Numbered from the stretch's first letter, positions 12,365-27,599 are shown. The stretch: 64,000 nt of DNA from Sclerurus mexicanus (GCA_013396755.1 VWZF01005102.1:973932-1037931), one strand, 5' to 3'. Notes: generated by a model from the sequence alone, not told the origin. Numbers and translations are program-made.

Positions 12365-15300
12365 ATTCACCTTCAAATTTTGGGTGCACAGTTGCTGTAG
12401 GTGGTCATGTCTGGGGCAGAACAACACACTTGGCAGGCAGGGAAGTTGGATCCCTCCTGCATGTGTTTGGTGCCTTTATCCAGGCTGCTTCCAAGAGCTC
12501 ACCTCAATCTGCTTTGGAGCTGGTCACAAGTGAGCAGTGGGGACTACATAGACTGTCAGAGATGGAGCGGGGTGGATATTCCCAAATCACCTTTCCTCTC
12601 CCCAGGGAAAATCTGCATTTCTTCTAAGAGAATTAGCAATCCCAATTGCAATTTCTCAGTGTGTCTTTACTCTCCTCACACTTTCAAGTTTTGCTGAGAT
12701 GGAGGTTGTATGTTTACTTGCCAGGTACAAGCTGTAGAAAAAGTGTGTTTGCTACAAGAGATTTTATATTTATGTATTTTTAGAGGTTATCAACCATGTA
12801 CTACATACTACATGTATTTTTTTCAGAAGAAAGGCAGCCACCCTCCATCACACAGTTTGGGAAGTTGCTCCCATTTCCCATAGTGTTGTATGCAATGCCA
12901 GTGTGGCATCAGGTTAGGTTATTGCAGAATATCTGGCAATGAGTGTGAGTTCCTCAGGTGCCAGCTCTTTATAGATATGAGATATATATCTCAGAGTTGT
13001 ATCTCCTTTCTCTCTCCTGCTTAGTGCAACTTTAGCTACTACACAGAAAAAAAGTATATTAGAAAACCTGCATAATACTGTATTGAAATTGTGATAATGT
13101 CAAATACTTTCAATAATTTTATCTTCTTTTCTTCTTTGCTGCTGATATTTTTTGTAGATTTCTTGCAAAGACTGCACTAATTATTGTCCCATATAATCCT
13201 GTGCCATCAGATAGACTAACACATTAGCCATTTCTCTCTTTCAATCTCTTCATGCTTTCTTTTCTCTGAGTCACATCAGTGACAGCAGTTAAGTAAATCA
13301 AAGTTTATAAGACTCGGGGAAAAAAATGTCATATGCTACACACAAAACCAGCTACTGTATTTCAAAGTTTTGGTTGAAGTAACGATATCAAAGGATCTCT
13401 GTCATATGGGAATCTTTTTCTCTCGGATTCCTGCACTATATACTATTAAAAGGCTTTAGTAAGTGAAGCACAGTAAACCCAAAGTGCCAGTTTACTACTG
13501 GTGGAAAAAAAAGGAAAGTAGCAGCAGAGACAAACCAGAACCAAATGAATCTTTCCTGTGGATATGCCCCGTGTGCCTGTGCTTTGCTTTTTCTTCTGCC
13601 TTTCCAACTGTGTTGAAAAAGCAAAAAGTATTAGAGAGTCTCTGCTCTAATTATTTTAAAGTTGTCTGATCAACGCCCTACATCAGCAGAAGAAAACATT
13701 TTAAACCTTTCTTACCAGTTGGTTCAGATTGGTTTTTTCCTTCCCATTTTCACTTTAAAGAGGAGTAAAACTGTTGCTGTTTATTTTTTTGCATAAATTT
13801 CAGAGGAAGAAAGTCTTTGGCTTTACTCTGCAGGGTCAGACACTTTAATCTGGGGGGAGAAGAGGATGAGTAATTTAAATTACTTTTTTTTTTCGACTCA
13901 GAAGAAAATGCCCCTTCACAAATGGCCTTTGCTTTTCTCCTTAGTCAATAAATCATGGGAGGCCCCAACCTAGTAAACCTGCCTTAGACTGATGCTTTAT
14001 AAGCACTTTAGAGTAGTAATTAATCAATGTGCCACTCTTCAGCACAGAACATAAGTAACAGCGAGCGAGGCAGGTAATGTTTTCTCTAACAAGACCCTGG
14101 CAGAGCTGTGCCATACAAACCCTCCTTGCACAAGGGCTGGCATTTGCCTGGAATTGGCTTTTCAATCATAAAATACAACATGACAGAAGCCTTGCCCTGG
14201 TGGCCAGTGCTCCTTCCCCTCCCTGTTGCCATGTAGTGGATGTTTGATTGCAGCATCCTCTGCTGTGACAGGGTTTTGCTCTTCTCCTCTCTTCTGCAGG
14301 GACACACATATGTGTGAAACTTTGGAGCATACCTGTATTGGTTTATTCATAAACAAACACAAATTATCCGCGCTTGATTGAGGTATTCTTTCTTGGTAGT
14401 GAGTTTCTACCTATATGAGGAAAGAGCAGGAATGTTTGAGAGTAATTGCTCCCCCAAAGTAAGTAAATTTAGCCTTTAATTAGATCTCTTCCCTTGTTTA
14501 TTTGATATCTGTATGTTTATTTTCATGCTTGTAAACAGACTACTTAAACAGTGAACTGCAGAGGGAAAATGCAAATATTTATGGAATAATGTACTGGAAG
14601 CAGAGTATATGTTTTATGCCAACCACTGGTCTCAGTCAATAGGAATACCTTTTGGTATGTCTCCAGTGAAATTGCACCTTTTACCAATATCTGGTTTGAT
14701 TTAGTACTGGAAGAGGAATGCAAAGCTTTTAGGTTTCTGCTATTTTTTATGGTATATTTTTCCTCATGAAACAATACAAAGAAAGTACCTCTTGACAAGT
14801 CACATTTTTCCACACAGTGATCTCTTGTTAGAGACCTGTGAGACTACTGTAATTTCCTTCCCATTACTTTCAATGAATTCCATGCACGTGAAAGAGAAAA
14901 TGGATAGTGGAGCCTGAGTTCCTGTACTACCCACTGTGTAGGTACCAAGAGGAGAATGGAGACTTATCGTGGGATTGCTTACATTGCTCTTCTGCTACAG
15001 ATTAGCTTTAATCTTCCACTGAGCAAAATATAGGCATTTGGAACTAAAATAATGAGAGCTAGCCCTTTGGAGACTCTATGGTATGGGTCAGATTTACCTT
15101 TCAGTATCCTGATGTAAAATGCTGAGATCAGAGAAGTTACACCAATGTAAAACAGGTGTGCATATGCCCATACATATATAGAGACAGACATGTATTTCCT
15201 TTCATTTAACAAATATATATATAATTCAGTCCTTAACCTCTACCAAAATAAACCTTTGTTAACTCTAAATTGCTGTTTCTATCAGAGTTTTTATTAGCAG

Positions 15301-15699
15301 TGTCTCACCAACTGCAGGTAAAGATCAATAGATAACCAACCTTAATTTCTGCCCAAAACAACTGCTCGATCTGCCCATGCAACCATCATGATATTCAGGC
15401 ATTGCAACTCCACAACAAACTTCTCTTCTGATTAAAAAAATGTGAGCATCCACACTACACTCATCCATTTCGTGTGGATCACATGCACAGTTTTAGCTCT
15501 GACCTAGAATGAATTAGCTTCTATTCCCCAAGCTATATATACAGTGTTAAGTTATCTGGGGTTAATTTGCTGGAAAAAGGATTAGAAGCAAGTTAAGTTT
15601 GTGTGTCTCTGAGAAACAAGATTTCGTCTCGGTTGTTTATATGTAGGCATTGAAAGAAATCTGGAAGCAACAGGGTATGTGGAGGAAGAGGGAAAGGGT

Positions 15700-15955
15700 T
15701 ACAGCCTCGAGTTTCCCGAGAAGCACAGCTTGCAGTTCTGCTGCGGAGAAGGTTTCTCCATCTGGCAGCCCTCCTGGGATGCCAGACTGGAGCAACCAGT
15801 TTGCAGGAGCTGTACGGGGGGACACCTTCCCCGGCCGTCCATCACCGCAGCCAGCACCATACTGGTGCCAGTGCTCTTGCTTCTCCCCCTCAGCCTCCGA
15901 CCAGTCTGCTCTGTGACGCGAACTGGGCGCGCGGAGGGGCACACGTGCAGTGGTG
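15700..15955. other. Small GC-rich, CpG-enriched patch
   Basis: About 14 CpGs occur in roughly 250 bp, including GACGCGAAC, GGCGCGCGGAG and a CACGTG E-box near 15940. Several short frames are open here on both strands, which is expected when GC content removes stop codons. None is recognisable. It could be a weak regulatory element or an old CpG-rich insertion. Confidence 0.4.
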
Positions 15956-16465
15956 GTGGTTGCTAAATGTGTTGGGAACGCAGGGATATGCTCCTAGTGT
16001 GCTCCAAGTAGTGTGGGTCAATGTGTGAATGAGCCCGAGAAAAAACACGGGAGAATTAAAGCAACTGTCAGAGCAACAAAGGGAGTTCCTTGGGCTTCTT
16101 CTTATACAGGCTAAAATTAGGGTATGGGAAATAAAAGAAGGCATTTTCTGTCTTCTAGTGAAACATTTCTAAACTGTGCAAAATATGGAGATGGCAGTTG
16201 CTGTGAATGTAGAGTTACAAGCCTTTCCCCTCTTCCACCCCACTCCCCAAATAGAATTTCCAGTGACATTTTGCAATAAAGGAATATGCTGAAAACCAGT
16301 TCATGCTTCAAGAAAGAGATTGCTTTAGAAAACTCAATTGTCTGTTGAGGAGTTGCCTGTCATACCTGGAGACTAAATTGTACCACACAGTGCTAAATAG
16401 CCTTACTTTCTGCCCAAATTGCAAAGGAACCTTAACTATAGCATTTCTGATAATGCTTCCATAAC

Positions 16466-16490
16466 GTGTGTGTGTGTATGTGTGTGTGTT
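16466..16490. repeat. Short (TG)n microsatellite
   Basis: GTGTGTGTGTATGTGTGTGTGT, interrupted once by TATG. Confidence 0.9.
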
Positions 16491-18703
16491 CTCTGAGGCA
16501 TTCATTTGGCTGGCACATTGGAAAATGGTTAACACAGTGAATGTGGGGTGTCATTTTTGTAGTGGAGAATGTGTGCCAGAAGAATTCAACTGTAACCACT
16601 AAATATTTGCTTAAAAATAATTTTAACCATCTGGACTCCTTTTTTTCTTATTATTCTTATTCTTCTTTTGAGGTGGGGTGAGAAGAGAGTATTTTAATAG
16701 GAATGATTTGTGGTTGCAAAATGAATTTGGTTAATTTGGTTACCACCCCCATTTGTACGATGACTACAAATAGTCCCTAACATCTGAAGTTTTAAAGAAC
16801 CAGCAGATTTTTCTCTCTTGAGCTTCAGAAGCTGGAAACAAACTTACAAAAGACAATAAATTGTTCTTGATGGAATAAATAGTTTGTGGGGTTGCTATTG
16901 TTCCTCTTGACAATACACTAACATGTGCTAATAGAGGAAGAATTGAAGAGCTTGCGTAGTACAGGCTCTTCTGCCAGGCGAAATGTTTCCACTTTGGAGC
17001 AGGAATCAGGTTCCCCACTCACAGGGCAGAGAAAATTTGGGGCTGGGATTCCTGGGATCCAGCACCTGCTGCCCACCCTGGCTCTGGGAGAGCTCTGGAG
17101 CCCTTGCACAGCATGCTCAGCAGAACCAGCTCTGGAGGAAACTGAGAGTAACCTGCAGACCTGTCTCTAGACAAGTCTGATCAGAGTTTATGATTCTGAG
17201 GGATGGGATCTGATGCCTGTTTCTGATGCCTGGGATCATTTGCCTTGGCTGGAATAAGGGTGCTCACTAAAAGCAGGGTTGGAATTAGAGTTTTCGTGAC
17301 TCCCATACTTAAAGGGACTTTTTTTGTGTGTCTTACTTAAGAACATACACCTTGTTTTTAAATATTCGGAGTTCAGTGACAGATTTTTTGGTTCTGAATT
17401 CAGTTAAATATAGTTAAATATAGTCAGTAGCTGTACAAGTTTCTATGTTCCCTGTGCCTTGCCTTAGCATATTAAATGAATGTTTTATGGAGCCTGCTAT
17501 AAATACATCTGTTAAAAGATTTTTATCATACTTTGAAATGCCTAAGATTTAACAGCTACCTTTGTGCACTAATGATATACTAGTGAATGTGCACAAGAGA
17601 TAAAATAAACTCAGAGAAAATAGGAAAACTTGCATGTAGTGCTCTTGTTTTAGTAGCTCTCAGAGCTACTTTTCCTCTGCTTTCTCATACGCTGCAGCAC
17701 TGGCTGCATCCAACTCATGGTACATTAGGAACAATTTAGTATCGTTTCATTTAAAATATGCAAGCTTTATATCTGGAGTAAATGTGTAGCCACAAGGTAA
17801 AATTAAAAAAAAAAAATATTAGTCTCATCATTAAAAAAAGCCTTTAAAGTTTCCATTATCCATTATGTCAGGTAGCAAATATCTTCTCAATGTAACTCCA
17901 GACATTAAATCTGTCAAGAGGCATGCAGTAAAATAAATGTCTGGGATACCTTCATAAACAAAAATCTTATTTCCATAATTCATACAGCTGGCTGGCATTT
18001 ATTGGCACGTCAGGTGCAATGGGGACATTTCAGGAACATTAACATGTACAGCATCATTTGTCAACAAAGCAACAATGTAAGCAAATCGTTCAGAACTCAT
18101 ACAGATTTACAGCTTTCTCTGCCAGCTGCTAATTACGGTGTGCTCTGCCTATTTGGTATGGTCTTTTTTATTGGAAAATGACAAAGGGGTTATGGTATCC
18201 CAGTTTGGAATATAGATGCGCTTTTAGTAATAATATGAGTGGTAATATGACTACACAGCCTGGAGTTTTGATCTAGTTGCACTACTCTGATAATTGACCG
18301 GTTTTGATTGATGAAGGACAAAGAGAAATTCACACTGATATTTACTTACTGATAGAAGTAACCTCTGCAAACAAAGAAATAATAAAATACCAGAGAGCAG
18401 GAAAAAGTATCCTTGTTCTAATATTGTTGGGGTTTTTTTTCCTACTGAACATGACAGGGAAAATTCAGTCCTCACTGAAAACCTGATCTGTTTATCGAGC
18501 AATGTAAAACCCTGTACCTTACAGACTGGCAAATGTCCTCTGAACATAGCTGAATCCACTCTGATAAATAAAAATTAAACTTCCAGCATTTTAAACAATG
18601 CAAAGGTTAAACAAAAGCTGACAATACCATCTGTAAGGGCCAAGATATGTGTTAATGATCAGCTTTCGACATCCTCTGTGTCTGTCTCTATTTCTGTATT
18701 TGT

Positions 18704-18723
18704 TTGAGTGTGTGTGTGTGTGT
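18704..18723. repeat. Short (GT)n microsatellite
   Basis: An uninterrupted GT run of about nine units between 'tttgag' and 'tcatgaatg'. Confidence 0.9.
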
Positions 18724-21700
18724 TCATGAATGTATGTGTTTTTGCAAGTTAATGACAGCAAGTCAGTTTTACTTTTTATTTCCAAGCTTTGGCCAGTTTG
18801 CTTTTCAATCTCATAAAAATATAATTAGTAGAGCTTTATGCTTCAGATGTATAAATTAAATATGCTTTCATAATTATTATACCTGTTATTCAGCCAAAGG
18901 TAAGAGGATTCTATTAGCTAAATACATATTTAGACACCTAATAAAATCCCTTATTCAAGTTCTGTTTCTTAGTTTCAGTTCATGAACAGTAACCGCTATT
19001 CTGAGTTAAGATCTTGACCATTTAATTTTTAAGAAAAAAGTAATTAGACCATATTATGGATTAATCCCTTGCCAATTTTCATTTTTTAAATCAAAGTAAT
19101 TTTAGACTTGGGAACTACATAATTTTATGCAGAGAAAGTGTGTTTTGCCAACCTTATTAAAATCTTTAAAGACCATATTTTCTATAGGCTTCCAAAAATT
19201 ATCCCACAAAAATGTGTGGGTGCACCCATCTGTACACATGAATGGGCAACGAGGAGCACAATTATCCAGTTTCGCACATGCAAATGGAGGTGTTTAAGCA
19301 CAAATTAGCTGACCCCCAAATTCTACGGGTGCTTTTTTGTGAGCTGATTAATAACGTTTCTTTGAATTCCGTAATATAGGTTAAAACCTCCCAGGATTTT
19401 TAGATACAATAACTTTCCTGTGAAAAATATCTGAGACTGCTGAATTATTTTAAAATGTTACTGATGCAACAGTGAGACGAGATGTAACTTAGTGCCAGTT
19501 TTCGGGTGTTATGTTGGTCATAATGACTATACGATTCTTTCAATATAATAAACTCCATTGGCTCCGGCGCCGAAGCGATTGCTGTCTGCCACTGCTTCTC
19601 CAGAAGCAAAATACACATGTTCCTGTAGGGAAAAGCTACTGCACTAGGATTATAAAAAAATTGACCATCAATCTAAGTCTGTATGAGCAATCACAGCAGC
19701 TTTTGAATAGGAGTTACTTTGTATTAGGAGCAATTTACCCATCTGGAAGAACAAAAGATATGTGCAAATGTTGAAGTGGCTGACTTCTAGCAGATGCTTA
19801 AAGAAAGTTAAAATCCTGAGCACTTCCAAGGTGCCTGGCCTCGATTTCTGATCTGGGCACGTAAAATGTGGTGCAGGGCTGCTCTCAACGCCGTGGCAGC
19901 CCTCTGGTACCTTGGCTTTGTGCTCCCTACCTGCTGATGCTCTCCCCACCACCCCCTGGGCAGGCTCCTTGCCCACACAGCTGCACAGGGGAGAGGGGAG
20001 CAGCCATAAAGCTTCTGGAACGAAACACGGAAATTGGCAACTGCATTGCCTCGGTATTAACTGTGTGGGTATTCTGGGGAGGGGTGAGAAATGGGGACAA
20101 ACCTCCATCGGGGCTCTGGGGGGAGAGGGAAGAGGTCAGAAGTGAGGTAGGACAAGGGAAGGAGTTTCTTGAGTGTGAGGCTAAATTGTGCCTTTGTGCT
20201 GCCACTCGGGTTTATGGAAACAATCATTTATCACGGAGCTTAAAAACCCAAAGGTTAATGACCCCTGAAATCCACAGTTACCCCCAATATGGTACCCAAA
20301 TGTGGCAACACTGCTGCAAGTCCTGATGGACAAGGAGCAGTTAATGGAAAACTAACTTCACACTTTAATTCAAGATTATTTAAATTTACTTTATTTGTGA
20401 AATGTTTCTATTTGTGTTTATGCTTTTGTACATTTGAAGAGGAAGTTTAGGCATTCCTTGATCCATAGAGATTGCTTTTCTTCCTTTTCTTCCCTTTGAT
20501 TCCACTTGCCTAATAATAATGGGCATTATCTTATATCCATATTTAATTTTATTATGTCACTCGCATTGCAAGAAAAGGATGTTCTTTTCAAACATTGTAA
20601 TGCATTTAGTATTTCACTAGTCATCAGTTAAATCAATTTTTCCCTTTATTGGATCTGAATTATAAATCAACTAGTCATTGTATGGGATACTGTATATGAA
20701 TGTACAGTATATCATTATGATGTATCCTATAATAATGTCTCTTAGACATGAAAACTAAAGATGGTGGTTTAAAGTGCTGAGAGAGAAAAAATTGGAAACA
20801 TCTGTTAGTAGGAAGTAGAGAAGACTTTTCATTAAAGTTTGTCAAGTGTATTTGATAGGAAGAACACACTGGGCTGTATTCTGCCACCCCTTACATACAT
20901 CCACTCCAGTACCCAGCTTGTTTTTTCTATCTCGTGTAGAAAAGCCAATATTATCAGAGACACTGAAAAGCCAGCTCCCTACTTTGGTACAGCAGCTCAA
21001 GAAATCTGAGAGCTGGGGCAGAAGGAGGATTCACAAGTTTCAAGGATAAAGAGATAGAACATATTACAACACAGTCAGTGTCTTCATCTGTGCCGGGGTA
21101 ATGACAGCTGTGTTGTACTTGCATTGAGTATGTCAGCAAGCTCGTGTGGAAGAAGTGGTGTGGGACAGTTTGGGGCAAAAGCTCTTTTATTTCCAATTAC
21201 CCACTACTTGCAAGAACAGAAAGCCTTAAAAAAATATAAAATAAAAATTGAGGAGTGCAAGGTTAAGTTATTTGGAGGCATCTAGTTAGCAGGTATCACC
21301 ACCCAAGGTACTGTGAACAAGCTGAGAAAAAAAGAAAAGAAAGAAAAAAAACCCAGAAAAAAATGGCTAAAAATGTCTAGGGTGATATGTTTTTATCTGA
21401 ATTGTACAGAAATCCATTCAAGTAGACATGGGCTCTCTACTTATGGAAGCTCCAGCAAGGCCGTTTCACACCTACACAGGGACAACTCTTTGGGGTGGGA
21501 TCAGCAGCAGGATTTTGGTGGCGTTAAACCAATGGGTTACAGCTCTGTCTCTGCAACCCTGCTGGGGCGCAGCTGCTGCCGGCACCTCCTCACACCTCTG
21601 TCCTAGGGCTGGAAGTGGAGCACAATAGTTCCGTGCTCATCTCATCCATGTATCATTTCTGCACCACTACCAAAGGCATGTCTGCACGTCCCCTTGTGTG

Positions 21701-24700
21701 TGTTTCTCACTTCATGACTATTAGGCACAAGGTGAAATACCTTCTGCATCCTTTGGAGGAGCACCTGCAGCGCAGACCTCTCATCCCTCCTCTGGCTGGT
21801 GCAACAGTTTAAAAGCCAATATCTCACCTTGCCTTTGCAATTTTTTCCAATTTCTCCCTGCTCCCAGTGGTCTCCAAGCCCTGCCATTTCCATGATGATT
21901 TACAGAACTATAAAATCAGATACAGCAGTTGCAGGGCCCAGTGCGAACTACCCCGCGAGTCAATAGAAAACAGAATATTGCTTATTGATTTGGTCTAGCC
22001 TGTTGTGTGGTCGATGGAGAACAAACTAATACAAATAAAATGAAGCAATTGGAAGCTGGCTGTGGACCTCGGTGAGTCACATGAAGTAGGGTTTCTGATA
22101 TCCTTTATCATCACGCACAGCCAGTGAAACAAGAGTGCTACTGTCTTCTGCTGGCGCAGAGAGTTACCTCAGGCTATACTGAAAAATGCTTTTTTCTTAT
22201 TTTTAGACCTGAATCGGCCCATGCCAGTAAATGTATTCTTGTGAATACAGATCCTACTTTGTTGTAATGCCCATGGGAAGGCGGTAGTGTAACCTGTTTG
22301 GATGCAGCTGCAGACCACCTGTAGAGAAAGTCAAATTAGGGAGAGACCCCACTGTTCTTTGCATTAATGCTTTTTGTGTTGTGGCCTGACACCCTCCTCC
22401 CTCCCCCTTCGATGTATCTCTCTCAGCTGGGGAGATGGAGAGCACATTTTAAGACCTTCTGTCCCTTTAAGGCGTTTTGTGATTGAAAGAAGATTTGAAA
22501 GACTGAAATCTCCCCAGTCACCAATGAGCAATGGTGTGCAAGGAGCCTTAACACTTTCAGGATGACTTTTCCTCCTGGTCTTCTTGAAGGTTTGGGAGGT
22601 GTTGTTTCCTTCTGTGCTTAAGGGGCACATTTATATCTCCTCCAAGTAATCTTCATGTTAGGGGAATCTTCTAGCTCTGGAGTGGAAAAGTGGTTGTCAA
22701 GAGGTAAAGCCCTAACTTGCCACACTTTTTGTCCCATTGTTTCTAAGTAAAAGATGGGCAAACAAAGGGAAGTGGCACAAGTCTAAGTGCACTGCCTGTG
22801 TATCCTGAATATCTCACTAATCTCCCTTAATGACACTGGAATAGCCTTCACCTACGGATTTGTCTGTGTTCAGAACTGAGGGCTGGTTAGGCATGTAAAC
22901 AACTGGTTTGAGATTATGTGTCCTTGGTATGAGAAGTAATTTTAGGAAGTTCTCCTGTTATCTCAGCTGCAACTGCCTAACCGCTCCTGGTGTCTGTAGC
23001 TTCTCATCAGATTAAGTTTTTATTTGTTTATCAGGTAATATTTCGTTGCATAGCAATGCAATATTCTGCCTTATGTCACATAAAAACTGCCTGCAATGAA
23101 AATTTCATATCATTTCTACTTTTCACCCCATTTCCTCACAGATGAATCCCACTGTTTTACTAATCGTTGATGTACTAGTTAACACAGGCAGAGTTTGTAG
23201 ATGGAGGTAATGTCATCAAGCGTTGCCTCATTTTAAATTCCTTCCTCTCGCTGGTGATATCAATGTTCACTGCAAAGACACTGATGATACTGAATTTAAT
23301 TGGTATTTATGTGTAGGGTCATGTGTACTCTCAAAGAAGTTTCTGTGTAACTTTTCCCTAATTGAAATTAGATTGAAGTGTTGCTGTGTACACTGCGACT
23401 TAATGGTGACAACGTTGAGCCAGCTTCGGAGCTCAGATGCATGGCACGCATCCCAAGAAATCTGCTATGATGCTCCCACATACATCTATGCATATTTTTA
23501 TGGTACAAGAGACATAAGGTGTGGAAAAGGAGCAGTCTCTTTAAGGGGGATGTGGCAACCCTATCTGCCAGTCATCTTGCCTCTGCTGTTCTATTCCTTT
23601 TACAGCCATTCTGCCTCGCTGGTCTCTATAACATCTTTACATACGTGTTTAATGGTTGCACAGTGATTAAAACCCATGGGTTTTAATGAGGGGACATAAG
23701 AGTAACGGACTGGTAACACTGGTCCTATGTGGAAATGCTTTTGGTCTAAATTGAGTATGGACTTCTTGACACATTGTAGCATAAAAAAACATATTTTATA
23801 TGACCGACATGGTCTGCAAACCACTGTGGGACTCGGTCTGAGGCTTGCAGCTGCTGCGCAATGCAAGGGCCCAGTGCTGATATTGCCTGCAATGCAATCT
23901 CACCATTAAATACCTACGGCATCAATACTTTTACTCCAGACCAGTGCGCCCTCTCCTCCGTAACGCATGTGGAGTATGGGAAAGTGACTTCTCACTGGGA
24001 TGAGCGTTTTGACTGGGAGTTTAATTTACAGCAGCTCATAGAATTGCAGCGTGTAATAAGTGATGTCCTTGAACATTTTTCATGTGCTTTTAAGTGACTC
24101 TTTAAAAAACATTGGCTTCCCTTGTAAAAATCATTAAACTTGTTAAGGAATAAGGAGTAGGGTAGGTTAGTAATCATCCCAGTGCTTTACATACTAGTGG
24201 ATAATTAGTGATTTGAATAAATTAAATGCATCTCAGGTATAAAGTTGAGGAAAATCACTAAATATTAGCAAAGGTCCAAAATCGAAATACTTTTTGTCGC
24301 ATGCTGTTTCAGTGACTGAGGTTTAAAAATGTGCATAATTCCAAAGAGATCACATGTTTCACATAATAAAAATTACTATGACATAAAATATATATTTTCT
24401 TTAAAAGTACTTGTAATATCAAAAGGACGGCGAAGTATTAGCCATTTAATACAAATTTATCTTTTCGTGCAGATGATTACATTTTCATTTTAATTGCTCA
24501 CATTTCCCGTTCTGATCTTAATGTTTTATAGTAGTGAAGACATACCACAAAGAAAGGAAAAAAAAAGATTTTATTTGTTAGTTAACAGTCTTCAGAAGTC
24601 CTAATTTGGCCAATGTGTTCTGCTGCAAAGTCTTGAAATGCTGTCTTGCAGTTTCAAAAGTGATCTTATTTGGCTTCCCAGAAACTATTATGCCTGGAGG

Positions 24701-27565
24701 ATGCCATGAGAACAAGGGCTGCCTTGTTAACAAGTAGAAAACTCTCAAAAACAAGATAGGATCCTGATATAAATCATAATTTAGATGCACAGAGCTATGT
24801 TCACAACCACAGTAATGTAATTCATTTACATCTAGTTATTACTTATCTCCACCCGAACTCCGAAGTTCAGGAATGCAGCTGCCTTGTGCCTTGTGACTCG
24901 TGGGGGTTAGGGAAGAATGACATCACCAAATTTAAGCACATTACCATGCTGACATAGTGGCACCTTGTTTTCCCTTCCGCAGATAGAGCGGGGATTGTGT
25001 GCTACCCCCCGTTCTCCCAAAGAATACCTTTCTTCCCCTTTCAAGCAGCTGCTCTATGAAGGGTTGCAAATGTCACTTCAACTAATGATGAATGATGCTT
25101 GACCCCTGGACCTGTTACTATGAATTTTATGCAATGCTAAATTAATATGAAAGATCTCTGCTAGAAGACTTCAGCTATTATGCATGCAGCATAAATGATA
25201 TGTTAAACAATCCAAATTTTTTCTCATAACCATGGTAAAATGCAGAGCTGCTTTAACGTTCTGATGTGTATTTCCACTTCAGATTAGTATCTTTTCATTC
25301 GAAAAATATTTTTGGTAAGCAAATCAGTTTGCGAAAAACATTGTCAAAAGGGCAACTGGCCCACATGTCTTTGTTGTTCACGTTTGAATATAATTAATTA
25401 TGTAAAGCAATAGTTAGTGGGAGCTTAACAATTAGTAAGATCTGTCAAATAGTCACACAGAAATTACTAACTAATTGAACTACTGGTCTTTTATTGTTTC
25501 AGGAAGCGGGACAGAGTGTCATTCTTTTATCTCTTAAATTCATTATTATTGCATATCTCATTTTTTGAGCCATATATGCTTCCTAATAGATTAATACATA
25601 AATAACCCTCCCGGTAATGTCACAGTGGGCAAAACTGTTTGAAATAAAAACACCTGTTTTAATTATTATTCAGATTCATGCTGTTAAAAAATTATAATCC
25701 TCTTGCAGTTATGTGACATTTTTAAAGCTTTGAATTTCCATCTGTATCTTATATTATGATGTTTCAGGATTGTCGTGAGTTAATTATGTTAACTTCGGAA
25801 ACATTGCTTGCATTTAGAATGAAAAACTTCAGCTTAAATAGCCAGGAAAGCAGATGCTATCTTTCTTGTCAACTGCTTTGTTGTGTGATGCCTTGAAACT
25901 TTTTTATAAGATTCTGTATCCAAAAGGAAATATAAATCTCCATTTATTTGAAATTTTGCTCTAATCTAATCAATATTTTAATATATTTCTCATGGGAGGG
26001 ACCTGAATGCATTTCAGAGAACCAAAGACATGAAAATCTCTTATTTTATGTTGAAATCCTCTTGTTATTACAAGTCCATTCACAAGACTAATTTGTAGAA
26101 CAGGAAAAATCCATGTACTGGGAAGTTTAAAAATTGTTTCGAAGCATACCTTTGCTCTCCTATAACAAATGCCTGTGAGTTTAGGTTGAATAGGATGAAC
26201 TGGAGGAATTACAATTGGAATACACACCCAGACAAACCCTAGAGAAAGGGAAAGGTAGGCACAAATCTGTGTTTGCTTCTACCACAGAGCAACTGAAAGT
26301 GCAAAACATGGATGTGTGGATGAGATGGAGGGAAAGGTGTGAGCTTAGGAAGGATTTGGTGGGTGCACGAGACGTCGCTGTCTCCTCCTTCCACGTGAGA
26401 CTGTGAGGGGTGTGTGGGAAATGGAAAACATGCCATGAGTCACCCAAATTTCATCGCACCCTTTCTCTGCCAAGGAGGAACCACAGACACTGCCAAGCAT
26501 GTTTACGTGTGCCCCAGGGTATTTATGCATCTCCTGAGGCTCAGCGAGAGAAGGTGTGGAATTGCATGTGGAACTGCACGTGGCAGGGTGGATGGAGATG
26601 TTATTTTAAGCCCACTGATCTCCACATTCCATCCTTTTGGTTAAAAAGACCTTACCTGGGTCTCACATGTTGCTGTGTACACAGTTCTTCATCCCACCAG
26701 TCAGGCAATTACATGGATTTCAAGAACACAGGTTTGGTCCGACATTTCGGGCTTCAGGATTTTCAAAAACATCCTATTCCTCACACAAAAGTTATTTGCA
26801 TTGTCACAAAAATGCCAGTGTTTGAAAGCACAGTGCAAGAGAAGCTGAAATGGTCAGGATAACCCATTCCTGGGTCAGGACATGATCCACTGGTGTGGCT
26901 TCAGAATGGAAGCAGCTCTAAAGTTGATGAATTCATATGAAATAAAAAGTGCACTTACCAAGAATCTTCCCTATTCTGGGTAACATGTGATGCTCAAAAT
27001 GCATAAAAATATTTGAAAATTCATGTTATTATTAGCACTATTATTATCAAAGGACATTTCGTTAACATTTGAAAGTCCTTCAGTGCACTTGAAGATATAT
27101 TTGTTTTAGCAACTTATATAATCCCCTCCTGTTTAAAGTTTTGTTTTAAACACATACAATTATCATCTCATATGCCCTGATTCAGTAAGCACTTAGAAGC
27201 ATTCCTATCTTTAACAGCATAGCTAGTCCTGCTAATATCCAGGGAACGGAATTAGAGCTTCAGATATTAGCAAAAAGTAATGCAAATGTGAATTAAGCAA
27301 CATGGTTTTGAAGTAAGTTGACTGAGGACTTTTTATTTCTTAGACTGAACGCTAAAGTTTGACAAAAAATAAAAAAATCAAAGTGAGCATTACTGATATT
27401 AATAATTATTTTAAAAGTATATAAAGATGAATAATTTAGTCTGGCAACTAGAAGGAATTAGGCACTGAAATAACCTTCCAGTAAGTGTTGTGAAGAAGAA
27501 TCCTAACAACTTTGAGGCAGAGCCATCAGCAAAAATATAATATATAAACATATTTAGAAATGTCC

Positions 27566-27599
27566 ATATATATACACACACACACATACACATACATAT
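27566..27599. repeat. Compound (TA)n(CA)n microsatellite
   Basis: 'atatatatacacacacacacatacacatacatat': a TA run passing into CA and then CATA units. Confidence 0.9.

Noticed and set aside
20683..20706. Small palindrome 'atactgtatatgaatgtacagtat'
   Set aside because: Eight-base AT-rich arms are expected by chance in this composition.
23223..23666. 147-codon plus-strand open frame
   Set aside because: Translated sequence is unrecognised and has no domain. No matching splice sites or promoter.
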